A stretch of 64,000 nucleotides of DNA from Rhodospirillum sp. (GTDB lineage: Bacteria; Pseudomonadota; Alphaproteobacteria; Dongiales; Dongiaceae): contig PNKY01000008.1 of assembly GCA_013822765.1 (NCBI GenBank), positions 1 through 64,000 on the forward strand. Direction: 5' to 3'. Made by a program: the position numbers and the translations under genes. The notes beneath the pieces were generated by a model that did no database searches, had not been told where the DNA came from, and worked only from the letters and a program-made list of their open reading frames with translations. Below are positions 54,809 to 63,163 of this stretch, piece by piece. Each line of letters begins with the position of its first letter. The stretch's first letter is position 1.

Positions 54809-56052
54809 GTCGCGGACGATCCCGCCGCGGGTTGAGCCTGCGCCTGCAGCCAGGATACCGGGGCGCGGCCGCCCAGCTTCGCCATGAAGGCCTGGGCGAT
54901 GCGGATGCAGTGGAAGATGAAGCTGACGATGGTCCAGACGGCGACCGCGACCAGCCCTTTGTCCGGCGCCTGCAGCAGCGCACACACCATGAGGATCAGC
55001 AGATTCGGATTGCGCCGCGCGGTGATCAAGCGGAACCAGGAATCGACCGGCCGCCAGGTGTGGATCTCGATCCCGTAGCGCCAGATGAACAGGCCTTCCT
55101 GCAAGCGGCCGGCGATGTAGCCAAGGATCACCACCCACAGCGCCCAAGCCAGGCTCGAGGCGAGATACGGCCCCAGACCGACGAACCAGGCGTAGTACCA
55201 GAACGGCGGATGCAGCAGGTCGATGCCGTGATCGAACACGTCGCCGAGCTTGGTCGAGGTCAGCGTGCAGCGCGCCAGCTTGCCGTCGACCGTATCGAGG
55301 AAGCACATGCCCCAGGCGAAGGCGAGGCCGGTCAGGACCCAGCCATGCCAGAACAGATAGGTCGCCAGCAGCACGCAGCCGAGGCTGACCCAGGTCACGA
55401 CGTTGGGCGAGATGCGCCGCTTGGCGCACCAGCGCGTCACCGCCAGCGCCGGCCGCGGCCACACATACTTCGTCACGACGTCCGTCACGCCCTTGTAGGA
55501 GCTGCCGAACAGCGCGCGTTCGATCGCGTCCGGGTCCGCGCTCTCCAACGGCAGGAGCACCGGCTTCGCGCGTTTGCGCAGCGCCTTCTGGTACGCGCTG
55601 GCGATGGTCGTGGCGTCCTGAATGACGAAATTCGCGGCGGCCACTTCATCGAGTTCGGTGACCAGTGCGAACGCGGCGCGGATGTTCTCCGCGCCCTCGC
55701 CGTGCGCCGCGACGACCTCGCCATCCTCGGCCCTCAGCGCGACGCCGGGCGCGTTGATCAGTCCCTTGATCAGGGCCTCGTCGAACACATAGCTAGCGCG
55801 GATCACGATCGCCGACCCCTCGCCCGATTCCAGTTCGCCGGCCGGCAGCTCGATCTCGACCTCGGCGCGGCGGAATGCCCGGCGGAGGCGCTCGCGGGAC
55901 GACAGGCTGAAAAGGGTGAGGTCGCTGTCGCCGATCAGGCAATAAGCGATGTTGGCGCGCTCGGCCGACACAAACTGGAACTCCACTGGAGTCGATGGGC
56001 GGATGAGGAATATCGGGCGCGGGACCCTGCGTCCATAAGGAAATTCAAGCAC
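54805..56052 (-). CDS. CDP-alcohol phosphatidyltransferase with degenerate N-domain (copy 2)
   Basis: The membrane domain carries D-G-x2-A-R-x8-G-x3-D-x3-D from Asp256 ('DGKLARCTLTSTKLG' then 'VFDHGID'), and the 'SSYKGVTDVVTKYVWP' joint. The N-terminal ~190 residues have the same worn nucleotidyltransferase look as the other two copies but are clearly divergent ('AYCLIGDSDLTLFSLSSRERL'). GTG 56052 is chosen by paralogue alignment; GTG 56112 is possible but crowds the divergent promoter. First gene of an operon with the kinase and the Tam41-like gene, so it probably makes the phospho-headgroup of a ceramide. Confidence 0.88.
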   Translation of the reverse strand: MLEFPYGRRVPRPIFLIRPSTPVEFQFVSAERANIAYCLIGDSDLTLFSLSSRERLRRAFRRAEVEIELPAGELESGEGSAIVIRASYVFDEALIKGLINAPGVALRAEDGEVVAAHGEGAENIRAAFALVTELDEVAAANFVIQDATTIASAYQKALRKRAKPVLLPLESADPDAIERALFGSSYKGVTDVVTKYVWPRPALAVTRWCAKRRISPNVVTWVSLGCVLLATYLFWHGWVLTGLAFAWGMCFLDTVDGKLARCTLTSTKLGDVFDHGIDLLHPPFWYYAWFVGLGPYLASSLAWALWVVILGYIAGRLQEGLFIWRYGIEIHTWRPVDSWFRLITARRNPNLLILMVCALLQAPDKGLVAVAVWTIVSFIFHCIRIAQAFMAKLGGRAPVSWLQAQAQPAAGSSAT

Positions 56053-56130
56053 TTCCGGGCCGATACCGAGGCTTGACGCAAGCTCCGGAATCCGGCCAAA
56101 CAAGGCGCACACGAACCGGGACCTGGCCCC

Positions 56131-57045
56131 ATGTTTGCCCTCGCCCATCTTTCGGACCCGCATCTGGCGGGCTGGTCGGTTGACCGGCCGGCGGCGTTGG
56201 CCAACAAGCGCATCACTGGGTGGCTGTCCTGGCGCCTCAACCGCCATAAGATCCACCTGGCGCGGGTGCTGGACCTGATGCAGGCGGATATGGCGGAGCA
56301 GCCGATCGATCACGTCGCGGTGACCGGCGATCTGGTCAATATCTCCCTGCCCCAGGAATTCGAAGGCGCCGCGCGCTGGCTGCGCACGCTCGGCCCAGCC
56401 GACAAGGTGACGGTCATTCCCGGCAATCACGATGCCTATGTCGCGGTCGAGAACGACGAAGGCCTCGGCCGCTGGCGCGACTACATGACCGACCTGGCGT
56501 GGGAGCGCGGCGAGGGCACGCCGCCGGCCGATTCTTTTCCGTTCGTGCGCCGGATCGGACCGCTGGCGCTGATCGGGCTGTCGAGCGCGCTGCCGACGGC
56601 GCCATTCTTCGCCTCCGGCACTTTGGGCTCGGCGCAGCTCTCGGCCTTGCGCGACATCCTGGCGCAACTCGGCAGCGAAGGCGCGTTTCGCGTGGTGCTG
56701 ATCCATCATCCGCCGCTCTACGGCAAGGGCCATCGCCGCAAGGCGCTGACCGACGCCCACGCGTTCGGCGAGGTGGTGCGGGCCGCCGGTGCGGAGCTGG
56801 TGCTCCACGGCCATATGCACACGGCCAGCCTCGGCCACATCGGCGACACGCCGGTCATCGGTGTGCCGTCCGCGTCGGCGCTGCGCTGGCACCACAAGGA
56901 CGCGTCCGCCTACAACGTCTATCGGATCGCGCGCGCCGACGGTGGCTGGAGATTGACTGTTGAAATCCGTGGCTTAACGAATACCGAGGATCGGTTTGCG
57001 CCAAGCGGCAGTTACGAATTAACGATTCCGGCAGCGCGGCATTGA
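56131..57045 (+). CDS. Calcineurin-like metallophosphoesterase
   Basis: This 304-residue protein has all five metal-binding blocks: 'LSDPHL' (DxH), 'VTGDLVN' (GD), 'PGNHDAY' (GNHD), 'LIHHPP' and 'LHGHMHT' (GHxH). It is cytoplasmic by lack of signal. It is divergent from phosphatidyltransferase copy 2 and upstream of the HIT gene by 100 bp. It may hydrolyse a phospho-ester or a nucleotide-lipid intermediate of the locus, in the way LpxH acts on lipid A precursors; this is inference. Confidence 0.85.
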   Translation: MFALAHLSDPHLAGWSVDRPAALANKRITGWLSWRLNRHKIHLARVLDLMQADMAEQPIDHVAVTGDLVNISLPQEFEGAARWLRTLGPADKVTVIPGNHDAYVAVENDEGLGRWRDYMTDLAWERGEGTPPADSFPFVRRIGPLALIGLSSALPTAPFFASGTLGSAQLSALRDILAQLGSEGAFRVVLIHHPPLYGKGHRRKALTDAHAFGEVVRAAGAELVLHGHMHTASLGHIGDTPVIGVPSASALRWHHKDASAYNVYRIARADGGWRLTVEIRGLTNTEDRFAPSGSYELTIPAARH

Positions 57046-57145
57046 CTTTCCGGCCCGGCTCGCGATTGTGCTAGCCGAATCAGGCGGCCAAGCGCCCTAC
57101 TTTCCGGCGCGGTACCTGATCCAGAGACAGGGAAACCGAGGGCAG

Positions 57146-57589
57146 ATGGCGACCCCGAATGCGACGGCCGTGAAATTCGGCCATCCGGCGAGCTTGATTC
57201 GCGAGTATCGTCACTGGCTGGTGCTGGCACGGCCGCAGCAGGTGACGTTGGGCGCCCTAGTCCTGGTGTGCACCGATGAGGCCAAAGCGTTCTCGCAGAT
57301 CTCGGTCCGCGCGTTCGAGGAGCTGGCGCAGGTGACGGCCGACCTCGATGCGGCGCTGACCCGCTGCTTCAGGCCGGACAAGCTCAACTACCTGATGCTG
57401 ATGATGGTCGATCCGGATGTCCATTTCCATGTGTTGCCGCGCTATGAGAGCGCGCGCGAGTTCGCCGGCCGGTCGCACGGCGACCGGTTCTGGCCCAAGC
57501 CGGTCGATCTCACACAGCCGGTGGAAGCCGACGCGGCGCTGAGCGAGGCCGTACGCGATGCGCTGCGCGCCGCCTGGCGCAAGGACTGA
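57146..57589 (+). CDS. HIT-family nucleotide-binding protein
   Basis: The 147-residue HIT fold contains 'LVLARPQQVTLGALVLVC' and the triad region 'DVHFHVLPRYES', the H-x-H-x-x-P variant of the HIT motif. It should hydrolyse or bind a nucleotide. ATG 57146 follows GAGGG; the longer frame to 57068 is rejected. The lptF-like gene starts 2 bp later, so it belongs to the LptFG operon. Confidence 0.8.
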   Translation: MATPNATAVKFGHPASLIREYRHWLVLARPQQVTLGALVLVCTDEAKAFSQISVRAFEELAQVTADLDAALTRCFRPDKLNYLMLMMVDPDVHFHVLPRYESAREFAGRSHGDRFWPKPVDLTQPVEADAALSEAVRDALRAAWRKD

Positions 57590-57591
57590 GC

Positions 57592-58803
57592 ATGAGCCGT
57601 CTGTTCCACCTGTCGCTGATCGACCGCTACATGCTGAAGCGGGTTTGCTGGCCGCTCGCCGGCGCGATCGTGATCGGCATGGCGGCACTGCTGCTGGAGC
57701 GCCTGATCCGCCTGCTGGACCTGTTCGCCAATCGCGGCGGCCCGCTGACGCTGATCCTGAAAATGCTGGGCAACCTCGTCCCGCACTATCTCGCGATCGC
57801 GATCCCGGCGGCGTTCTTCGTCGGCATCCTCTACGCGACGCTCCGCCTCTCCAACGACAGCGAACTCGACGTGATGCGCGCCAGCGGCCTGTCGCTGCGC
57901 CGGCTCGCGGCGCCGATGCTGTTGATGGCGGTCGTGCTGACGGTCGCCTCCGCCGTCATCCTCGGCTTCCTGCAGCCGTACACGCGCTACGCCTATCGCG
58001 CCCTGGTCTATCTGGTGACCGAGACCTCGTGGAACTCGGCGATCGAGCGCGGCGCGTTCTTCAGCGGCTTCGGCGGCAAGACCATCCTGATCGGCGACAT
58101 CGCCGACGGCGGCCGCACGCTCAAGAGGATTTTCATTCAGGAGACCGACGACAAGGGCAACAACATCGCGCTCACCGCCCAGACCGGCGAGCTCACCAAC
58201 GACCCCAAGACCTTCTCGCTGACGCTGATCCTGCGGGACGGCGTGCGCGTCGACTCCAAGCCGGACGGCACCGGCGGCAGGGCGTCCACCTTCACGGAAT
58301 CGAAGTTGCCGCTGGAGGTGGTGGCGCCCGAACCGTTCCGGGAGGATAGGAAAGAGTCGGAATTGTCCTTGTGGCAGCTGGTGCTGGCGTACGGCGAGGA
58401 TGGGCGCGGCCTGGGACGGGACGATGTTCTCGCCGAACTCAACTACCGCATCGTACGCATCTTGACGGTTCTGTTCCTGCCCTTGCTGGCGATCCCGATG
58501 GGGCTGACCTCGCGCCGGCAACCAACCAGCATCCGGATCGTCGTTGGTATCGCCATTCTGATTGTCTACTACCAGGCTTTGAACTTCGGGAAGGACATGG
58601 CGGAAAACGGTCGCGCGTCTTCGTTCGTGGCGCTGTGGGTCCCGTTCCTCCTATTCGCGTTCGGCAGCCTGTACCTGTTCTATGTCGCGAACTCGCGCCT
58701 CAGCCAGGACCCGTTCGCGGTCCTGTTCGGCAGCATCGATGATGGATGGCGCTGGCTGAAGCGCCGCTGGTTCGGGCTGTTCCGCCGGAGGCGCCCGGCA
58801 TGA
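57592..58803 (+). CDS. LptF-type (YjgP/YjgQ) ABC permease subunit
   Basis: This 403-residue permease has three N-terminal and three C-terminal membrane helices around a periplasmic beta-jellyroll (about residues 130-260), the LptF/LptG architecture. The N-terminal 'IDRYMLKRVCWPLAGAIVIGMAALLLERLIRLLDL' matches the LptF start. With LptG and LptB2 it extracts a lipid from the inner membrane. It overlaps the next gene by 4 bp (ATGA). No lptD, surA or pdxA is nearby; the neighbours are sphingolipid genes. Confidence 0.88.
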   Translation: MSRLFHLSLIDRYMLKRVCWPLAGAIVIGMAALLLERLIRLLDLFANRGGPLTLILKMLGNLVPHYLAIAIPAAFFVGILYATLRLSNDSELDVMRASGLSLRRLAAPMLLMAVVLTVASAVILGFLQPYTRYAYRALVYLVTETSWNSAIERGAFFSGFGGKTILIGDIADGGRTLKRIFIQETDDKGNNIALTAQTGELTNDPKTFSLTLILRDGVRVDSKPDGTGGRASTFTESKLPLEVVAPEPFREDRKESELSLWQLVLAYGEDGRGLGRDDVLAELNYRIVRILTVLFLPLLAIPMGLTSRRQPTSIRIVVGIAILIVYYQALNFGKDMAENGRASSFVALWVPFLLFAFGSLYLFYVANSRLSQDPFAVLFGSIDDGWRWLKRRWFGLFRRRRPA

Positions 58804-59891
58804 TGACGTTCACGCGCTATGCGCTCAAGACCTTCCTGTGGAACTTCTCCCTTCTCTGGATCAGCTTCACCTCGCTGCTGCAGATCGTCGATCTGCTCAA
58901 CAACAGCGACGAGGTGCTGGATCGTCATCCGCGCGACGTCGGCGCGGTGGTCGAGTATGCGATTTGGCGCCTGCCGGAGCTGGCGGTCTTCCTGATCCCC
59001 TTCAGCGTCCTGATGGCCGCCCTGTTGTCGCTGGCCAAGTTCGAGCGCAGCAACGAGACCCTGGCGCTGAAATCCGCTGGCGCGCCCTACTACCAGATCC
59101 TGCTGGCGTTTCTGCCCGCCGTCGGCATCGTTGCCGTTCTGCATTTCACGCTGACCGATCAGATCGTGCCCCGCGCCATCAATCACCTGATGGAGCGGGA
59201 TCTCTACGTCGACAAGAAAAGCAAGAACGACGACGAGGAGGATCAGCGCGTCTGGGTTCAGGACGGCGACATCATCGTCGAGGTCGGTCAGGTCGAGAAA
59301 CAGGGGACCGAGCTGTTCAACATGCGGCTCTACGAGCGTGATGACCTGGGCAACATCACCTTCCAGCGGTTCGTGCGGCACGCCACGTTCGACATCAATA
59401 CCCGCAAGTGGACGCTGGAGAAGATCGAGGACACCAAGGTGATTCCCGACAAGCCCACGGAAGTCTCGACCCTCGAGACCGAGCCCTGGGATACCAAGCT
59501 CGGCCCGCAGGAATTCTCCGAGTTGATCGAGCGGCCGCAGGCGATGACCACCCAGCGCCTATGGAGCTTCGCGACGTCGGAGCAGATCGGCGTTCGTCCG
59601 ACCTATTTCTACGAGACGTGGCTGCAGAAACGGGTCGCGCTGCCCGTCAGCTCGATCCTGATGATCCTGCTGGCGGCGCCTGTCGCGCTCAGCTTCGGCC
59701 GCCGCGACAAGGGCGTCGCCTCGGGCATGGCGATCGGCTTCGGCCTCGGCTTCCTCTATTTCATCACTGAAGGCCTGGTGCAGTCGTTGGGCGAAAGCGG
59801 CGCTGTCCCGCCCTTCTTCGCAGCCTGGCTGCCGGCCCTGCTGTTCGCCAGTATCGGCGGGCTTTGGCTGATACGTCTCGAAGGCTTCTGA
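58800..59891 (+). CDS. LptG-type (YjgP/YjgQ) ABC permease subunit
   Basis: This 363-residue permease has the same six-helix plus periplasmic domain plan ('FTRYALKTFLWNFSLLWISFTSLLQIVDLLNN' at the N-terminus, 'FERSNETLALKSAGAPYYQILLAF' coupling helix, 'VALSFGRRDKGVASGMAIGFGLGFLYF' near the C-terminus). ATG 58800 overlaps the lptF stop; a second ATG follows at 58803. Five bp after its stop begins phosphatidyltransferase copy 3. Confidence 0.88.
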   Translation: MMTFTRYALKTFLWNFSLLWISFTSLLQIVDLLNNSDEVLDRHPRDVGAVVEYAIWRLPELAVFLIPFSVLMAALLSLAKFERSNETLALKSAGAPYYQILLAFLPAVGIVAVLHFTLTDQIVPRAINHLMERDLYVDKKSKNDDEEDQRVWVQDGDIIVEVGQVEKQGTELFNMRLYERDDLGNITFQRFVRHATFDINTRKWTLEKIEDTKVIPDKPTEVSTLETEPWDTKLGPQEFSELIERPQAMTTQRLWSFATSEQIGVRPTYFYETWLQKRVALPVSSILMILLAAPVALSFGRRDKGVASGMAIGFGLGFLYFITEGLVQSLGESGAVPPFFAAWLPALLFASIGGLWLIRLEGF

Positions 59892-59896
59892 CAAGC

Positions 59897-61099
59897 ATGT
59901 TCGTGGTTTGGATCGACGCGGCGCATGGCGCCGGCGAGCGGGTATTTGGATTGACGCTGCTCGAGCGCCACCTCAAGGCGCTGAAGCATCGCAAGGTGCA
60001 GCCGGGCGAGGTCGTGATCGATCTCGGCGCCGGCGAGACGCTCGAGCCGCCGGAGGCCGGCCGCCGCTGGCCGTTCCCGGTGCGCGTGGTTCGCAACGGC
60101 GGGACGATCGCGCAGCGATTGGCGAAGAGCGCGGTCGGCGGCCGCGTGCTGGCGCTCGATACGCACACTCTGATCGACGCACGGCTCTATGATTTCGTCA
60201 CGGCGCAAAGCCGCGATCTCGCGATCCAGGATGGCGACGCGGTCGCGGCGTGGATTGCCGATCCCGCGGCGCTTGATGCCGACGCGCGCGACCTCCGCGC
60301 TGCAGTGCCGCCGTCGCTGCCGCGGCTGACGCAGGCCGAGTTCCCCGGCTTCATCCGCAACCTGCGCCGCACGCTGCCCTTCTATCTGTTCCGCGTGAGC
60401 AACGCGGATGAGCGCGCCAAGGTCGAGCGCTTCCTGTTCTGGTCGAACTACAAGGGCTCGACCGACTTCTTCACCAAATATGTCTACCCGCCGCTGGTGT
60501 GGGTGATGGTGCGGCCGCTGGCGCGCGCCCAGGTGCATCCCAACTGGGTGACCATCATCTCGATCGTGCTCACATTCGCCGCGGTGCCGTTGTTCGGCGC
60601 CGGCTACTTCCTCGCCGGCTTCCTGTGCGCCTATGGCATGAGCGTCCTGGACTCGGTCGACGGCAAGCTCGCGCGCCTGACCTTCACGGATTCCAAGCTC
60701 GGCAACGTGCTGGATCACGGCCTCGATTTGGTGCATCCGCCGTTCTGGTATTGCGCCTGGGCGTACGGATTGTCGCACGGCGACGTTTGGTCGCCGGTAT
60801 TCCTGGCCTCGTTGCTGATGCTCGCGCTCTATGTGATAGATCGGCTGATCCTGAAGATCTACCCGACCCGCTTCGGCCGCGGCCTCCATACGCACGCCCC
60901 GATGGACGGGTTCGTGCGCACATTCATCTCCCGCCGCAACATCAACTTACCTTTATTTACAGTCGGTTACGTGGCTGGTTTGGGGATCGAAACGATCTAC
61001 CTGATTGTGCTCTGGCAGGCCGCCACCTGCGTCTATCACGGCGTCCGGACGGCCTGGATCCTGGCCTATGACCGGCCCGCACCGGCCCAGTCGGCCTGA
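59897..61099 (+). CDS. CDP-alcohol phosphatidyltransferase with degenerate N-domain (copy 3)
   Basis: Close paralogue of copy 1: shared 'FLFWSNYKGSTD', 'YVYPPLVW.MVRPLARA', 'AYGMSVLDSVDGKLARLTF' and 'DHGLD'. The signature D-G-x2-A-R-x8-G-x3-D-x3-D begins at Asp255. The N-terminal domain has 'WIDAAHGAGERVFGLTLLERHLKALKHRK', as in copy 1. The C-terminus is hydrophobic. Cotranscribed with HIT, lptF and lptG, which suggests its product is the lipid they move, or its precursor. Confidence 0.88.
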   Translation: MFVVWIDAAHGAGERVFGLTLLERHLKALKHRKVQPGEVVIDLGAGETLEPPEAGRRWPFPVRVVRNGGTIAQRLAKSAVGGRVLALDTHTLIDARLYDFVTAQSRDLAIQDGDAVAAWIADPAALDADARDLRAAVPPSLPRLTQAEFPGFIRNLRRTLPFYLFRVSNADERAKVERFLFWSNYKGSTDFFTKYVYPPLVWVMVRPLARAQVHPNWVTIISIVLTFAAVPLFGAGYFLAGFLCAYGMSVLDSVDGKLARLTFTDSKLGNVLDHGLDLVHPPFWYCAWAYGLSHGDVWSPVFLASLLMLALYVIDRLILKIYPTRFGRGLHTHAPMDGFVRTFISRRNINLPLFTVGYVAGLGIETIYLIVLWQAATCVYHGVRTAWILAYDRPAPAQSA

Positions 61100-61128
61100 C
61101 GCCATTACCAGTCGGCCTGAGGCCGTTT
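61087..61128 (+). repeat. Two tandem 21-bp imperfect repeats at the end of phosphatidyltransferase copy 3
   Basis: CCAGTCGGCCTGA occurs at 61087-61099 and 61108-61120, each followed by a related 8-mer (CGCCATTA, GGCCGTTT). The first copy encodes the C-terminus and stop codon, the second lies just after. Confidence 0.6.
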
Positions 61129-61130
61129 AC

Positions 61131-61159
61131 TTGCGATAAATCTTTGATTCGCATAGATT
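61131..61159 (+). promoter_or_regulatory. Candidate sigma70-like promoter for hydroxylase-bCerS operon
   Basis: TTGCGA (61131-61136), 17-bp spacer, TAGATT (61154-61159). Each hexamer matches the consensus at 4 of 6 positions. It lies 50 bp before the hydroxylase ATG. Confidence 0.35.
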
Positions 61160-61208
61160 GCGGGCCAGATTCGACACTGTCATTTCGCGCCGAAAGCAAA
61201 GAGTTCGC

Positions 61209-62000
61209 ATGGTCCGTTGGGGCTTCTGGAGGAACCGCACGCACAACCTCGCCCGCATGACGCTGGGCGATCTGGTGGTTGCGTTCTTCGCCTACTACGC
61301 CGTCCTGGTTTATCTCGGCTTCGCCGGCGCCGCGCTGTGGCTGGCGACGCTGTGGTTCGAAGGCTGGTTGCCGCTGATCGCGGCCGGCGTGTTCGCGGCC
61401 GTCGTCTATCCGCTGGCGTGGTACCTGATCCACCGCTGGGTGCTGCACGGCCAGTATCTCTACCGTTCGCCGCTGACTGCCAAGGTGTGGAAGCGGATCC
61501 ATTTCGACCATCACCAGGATCCGCATAACCTGGTTGTGCTGTTCGGCGCGCTCTACACCACGATCCCGACCATCGCTCTGGTGACCATCCCGGTCGGCTA
61601 CCTCATCGGCGGTCCGGCGGCAGCGGCGGTCGCCTTCGCCATGGGCATCTTCTCGACCTTGTTCTACGAGTTCTGCCACTGCGTGCAGCATCTCAACACG
61701 ACGCCGAAGAGCGCCTTCATGCGCCAGATCAAGAAGTATCACCTGGCCCATCACTTCCATAACGAGCAGGGCAATTTCGGCATCACCAACTATCTCTGGG
61801 ACCGCCTGTTCGGCACCTTTTATCCGGAACCGAAGCTGCGGCCCAAGAGCGCCACGGTGTTCAATATCGGCTACACCGAAGAGATGGCGGAGCGCTATCC
61901 ATGGGTGGCCGCGCTCAGCAACGGCACGCGCGGCGATGCCAACCCGCGCCGGTTCCGCTCCGATCAGGGCGAAGCGCCGAGCCCGCGCGCCGGCCGCTGA
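61209..62000 (+). CDS. Fatty acid hydroxylase superfamily protein (sphingolipid/sterol hydroxylase-like)
   Basis: This 263-residue membrane protein of the fatty acid hydroxylase superfamily has the di-iron His boxes: H75xxxxH80 ('HRWVLHG'), H98xxHH102 ('HFDHHQ'), 'HCVQH', and H178xxHHxH184 ('HLAHHFHNEQGNFGI'). About four hydrophobic helices. It would hydroxylate a fatty acyl chain or the sphingoid base. It is followed 17 bp later by the ceramide synthase gene. Promoter candidate upstream; AAAGAG precedes the ATG. Confidence 0.85.
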   Translation: MVRWGFWRNRTHNLARMTLGDLVVAFFAYYAVLVYLGFAGAALWLATLWFEGWLPLIAAGVFAAVVYPLAWYLIHRWVLHGQYLYRSPLTAKVWKRIHFDHHQDPHNLVVLFGALYTTIPTIALVTIPVGYLIGGPAAAAVAFAMGIFSTLFYEFCHCVQHLNTTPKSAFMRQIKKYHLAHHFHNEQGNFGITNYLWDRLFGTFYPEPKLRPKSATVFNIGYTEEMAERYPWVAALSNGTRGDANPRRFRSDQGEAPSPRAGR

Positions 62001-62017
62001 ACGCCCCAGCCGCTGAG

Positions 62018-63163
62018 ATGTCTCCAGGTCCAGTCGTCGTCCAGCCGGTCGAGAGCGGCCGCGACCTCGCTGATTTCATCGCGCTGCCCAAGCGGCTCTA
62101 TCGCGGCCGCAGGGGCTACGTCGCGCCGCTCGACCTCGAGCGCAAGGAAACGCTGAGCCGCAAGAAGAACCCCTATTTCCAGCACGCCGAAGGGGAGCTG
62201 TTCGTCGCGCGGCGCGCCGGCGAGGTGGTCGGCCGCATCTCCGCCCAGGTCTGCCGGCTGCACCAGGAGAAGTATCGCGACGATACCGGCCATTTCGGCT
62301 GGCTTGATACCATCGACGACGTCAACGTCATGCGCGCCTTGGCCGGCGCCGCCGAAGGCTGGCTGAAGGCGCACGGCGCCAGGCGCATGCTCGGCCCCTT
62401 CAGCTTCTCCTCGAACGAGGAATCCGGGCTGCTGATCGACGGCTTCGATGCCACGCCCATGCTGATGATGCCCTATCACCTGCCTTACCAGGGCAGGCTG
62501 GTGGAGGCCTGCGGCTTCACCAAGGCCAAGGACCTGTTCTCCTATACCGTCGACAAGGCGACCTACCACGCGGTCGGCAGCAGCCGCATGCTGGACAAGA
62601 TGCAGAGCGACGGCCGCATCCGCCTGCGCTCACTCGACATGAAGAACTACAAGCCCGACCTCGCCGCGCTGCTGCAGGTGTTCAACGACGCCTGGTCGGA
62701 CAACTGGGAGATGGTGCCGTTCGCGCAGCCGGAGATCGAAGCGGCCGCGGCCAGCATGAAGCCGCTGATCGACCCCGACATGGTGGTGATCGCCGAGATC
62801 GACAACGAAGTCGCCGGCATGCTGGTGTGCCTGCCCAACCTGATGGAAGCGGTGCGCGACCTCGACGGCGGGTTGCTGCCCTTCGGGTTTGCCAAGCTGC
62901 TGTGGCGGCTGAAGCGCAAGACCTTGAAGAGCGCGCGCGTGCCCCTGATGGGCATCCGCAGGAGATATCACGGCACCCTGACCGGCGCGGCTTTGCTGCC
63001 GCTGATGTTCCACCGTCTGAAAGGCCCGTTCTTTGCGCGCGGCCTGGAGCAGGTCGAACTGGGCTGGATCCTGGAAGATAACCTGCCGATGCGCCGGGTG
63101 CTCGAAGGCATCGGCGCCAAGGTCTACAAGACCCACCGCGTCTACCAAAAGGCAATCGCGTGA
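62018..63163 (+). CDS. Bacterial ceramide synthase (bCerS-like, GNAT fold)
   Basis: This 381-residue protein begins 'VVVQPVESGRDLADFIALPKRLYRG' and contains 'KNPYFQHAEGELFVARRAGEVVGRISA', 'RMLGPFSFSSNEESGLLIDGFD' and 'VFNDAWSDNWEMVPF', which match the family to which the Caulobacter bacterial ceramide synthase (bcerS) belongs. It N-acylates the sphingoid base with acyl-CoA. GNAT fold without membrane helices. Its TGA overlaps the GTG of the nucleotidyltransferase gene (GTGA). Downstream of the hydroxylase. Confidence 0.85.
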   Translation: MSPGPVVVQPVESGRDLADFIALPKRLYRGRRGYVAPLDLERKETLSRKKNPYFQHAEGELFVARRAGEVVGRISAQVCRLHQEKYRDDTGHFGWLDTIDDVNVMRALAGAAEGWLKAHGARRMLGPFSFSSNEESGLLIDGFDATPMLMMPYHLPYQGRLVEACGFTKAKDLFSYTVDKATYHAVGSSRMLDKMQSDGRIRLRSLDMKNYKPDLAALLQVFNDAWSDNWEMVPFAQPEIEAAAASMKPLIDPDMVVIAEIDNEVAGMLVCLPNLMEAVRDLDGGLLPFGFAKLLWRLKRKTLKSARVPLMGIRRRYHGTLTGAALLPLMFHRLKGPFFARGLEQVELGWILEDNLPMRRVLEGIGAKVYKTHRVYQKAIA

